DNA of 64,000 nucleotides, from the NCBI RefSeq assembly GCF_025200715.1, contig NZ_CP104143.1, positions 4,002,501 to 4,066,500 of the forward strand. The letters run 5' to 3'. The notes beneath the pieces are model-generated. The model saw nothing but the letters and a program-made list of their open reading frames with translations, was not told where the DNA came from and did no database searches. This DNA comes from Rhizobium sullae (GTDB taxonomy: Bacteria; Pseudomonadota; Alphaproteobacteria; Rhizobiales; Rhizobiaceae). A program made the translations under genes and the position numbers. How positions within the stretch are numbered: the stretch's first letter is position 1; every line of letters starts with the position of its first letter. Of this stretch, positions 63,909 through 64,000 are shown in pieces.

Positions 63909-64000
63909 TCAGAGCTTGAGCTGCCAGATGCGCGCGGTTGCGACATTGCCTTGGGGGGCGACCAGGCGCGCCGAGCGTACGGCGCCCAATCCCGGCAGGC
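63909..64000 (-). CDS. 3' end of an unidentified gene upstream of the ABC ATPase
   Basis: The minus-strand frame ends ...VATARIWQLKL with a TGA at 63909-63911, 20 bases before the ATPase ATG. About 30 residues are visible, too few for a family call. Probably the previous gene of the same operon. Confidence 0.5.
   Translation of the reverse strand, partial: LPGLGAVRSARLVAPQGNVATARIWQLKL

Overview
The window looks like an accessory stretch of an alphaproteobacterial genome, most likely Hyphomicrobiales (rhizobia or Brucella relatives). The reasons are high GC, sugar and polyamine ABC transporters of rhizobial type, an ECF sigma factor with a SnoaL-like tail, and a zinc-limitation island (Zur, ZigA-type COG0523 protein, FolE, HisI paralogue, gamma-carbonic anhydrase). 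There are no ribosomal, tRNA or other core genes. Truncated genes are common, so much of the window has been assembled by insertion and deletion.

Layout. 0-5 kb: an oxidoreductase 3' end, a tandem TetR fusion, enoyl-CoA hydratase, epoxide hydrolase and azoreductase. 5.2-7.8 kb: a HipBA toxin-antitoxin module between a truncated lysR and a truncated anmK. 8-12.8 kb: an intact sugar ABC transporter. 12.9-13.8 kb: an IS701-like transposase fragment joined to a broken AbiEii gene. 14-18.5 kb: an ECF sigma factor and oxidoreductases sharing a repeated promoter motif. 19-24.9 kb: oxidoreductases, LysR, TetR, a GFA protein and a coniferyl aldehyde dehydrogenase. 24.9-30.7 kb: the zinc island. 30.8-36.6 kb: Sel1 protein, broken SCPU gene, and a LysR-linked SDR cluster. 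36.8-43.2 kb: a PotABCD-type operon with a nitrilase-family amidase, an RraA-like protein and LysR.

43.3-58.9 kb is a mosaic of gene relics (TenA, lasso B2-like, DUF3363 relaxase, ISAs1 transposase, HlyB, several copies of one LysR) around an intact RiPP gene cluster at 45.5-52.9 kb. That cluster encodes a radical SAM/SPASM enzyme, an 80-residue precursor ending in W-S-F-N-I-W-N-Y-R-F, a MacB-like permease, an HlyD-type adaptor, an ATPase, a DUF2975 protein and a small XRE regulator. The gene set resembles darobactin/dynobactin clusters. The ten-residue C-terminus lines up position by position with the dynobactin A core as I remember it (W-N-S-N-V-H-S-Y-R-F), with Trp in place of the cross-linked His6. 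This is the most interesting system in the window. A LysR-type box lies upstream of the modification gene, and the same box recurs at the promoter of an intact LysR gene 12 kb away. A 135-bp direct repeat flanks the cluster.

59-64 kb: two divergent SRAP (YedK) family genes, one without the N-terminal Cys and one frameshifted, a phospholipase D-like protein, and the ATPase of another sugar ABC transporter running off the edge.
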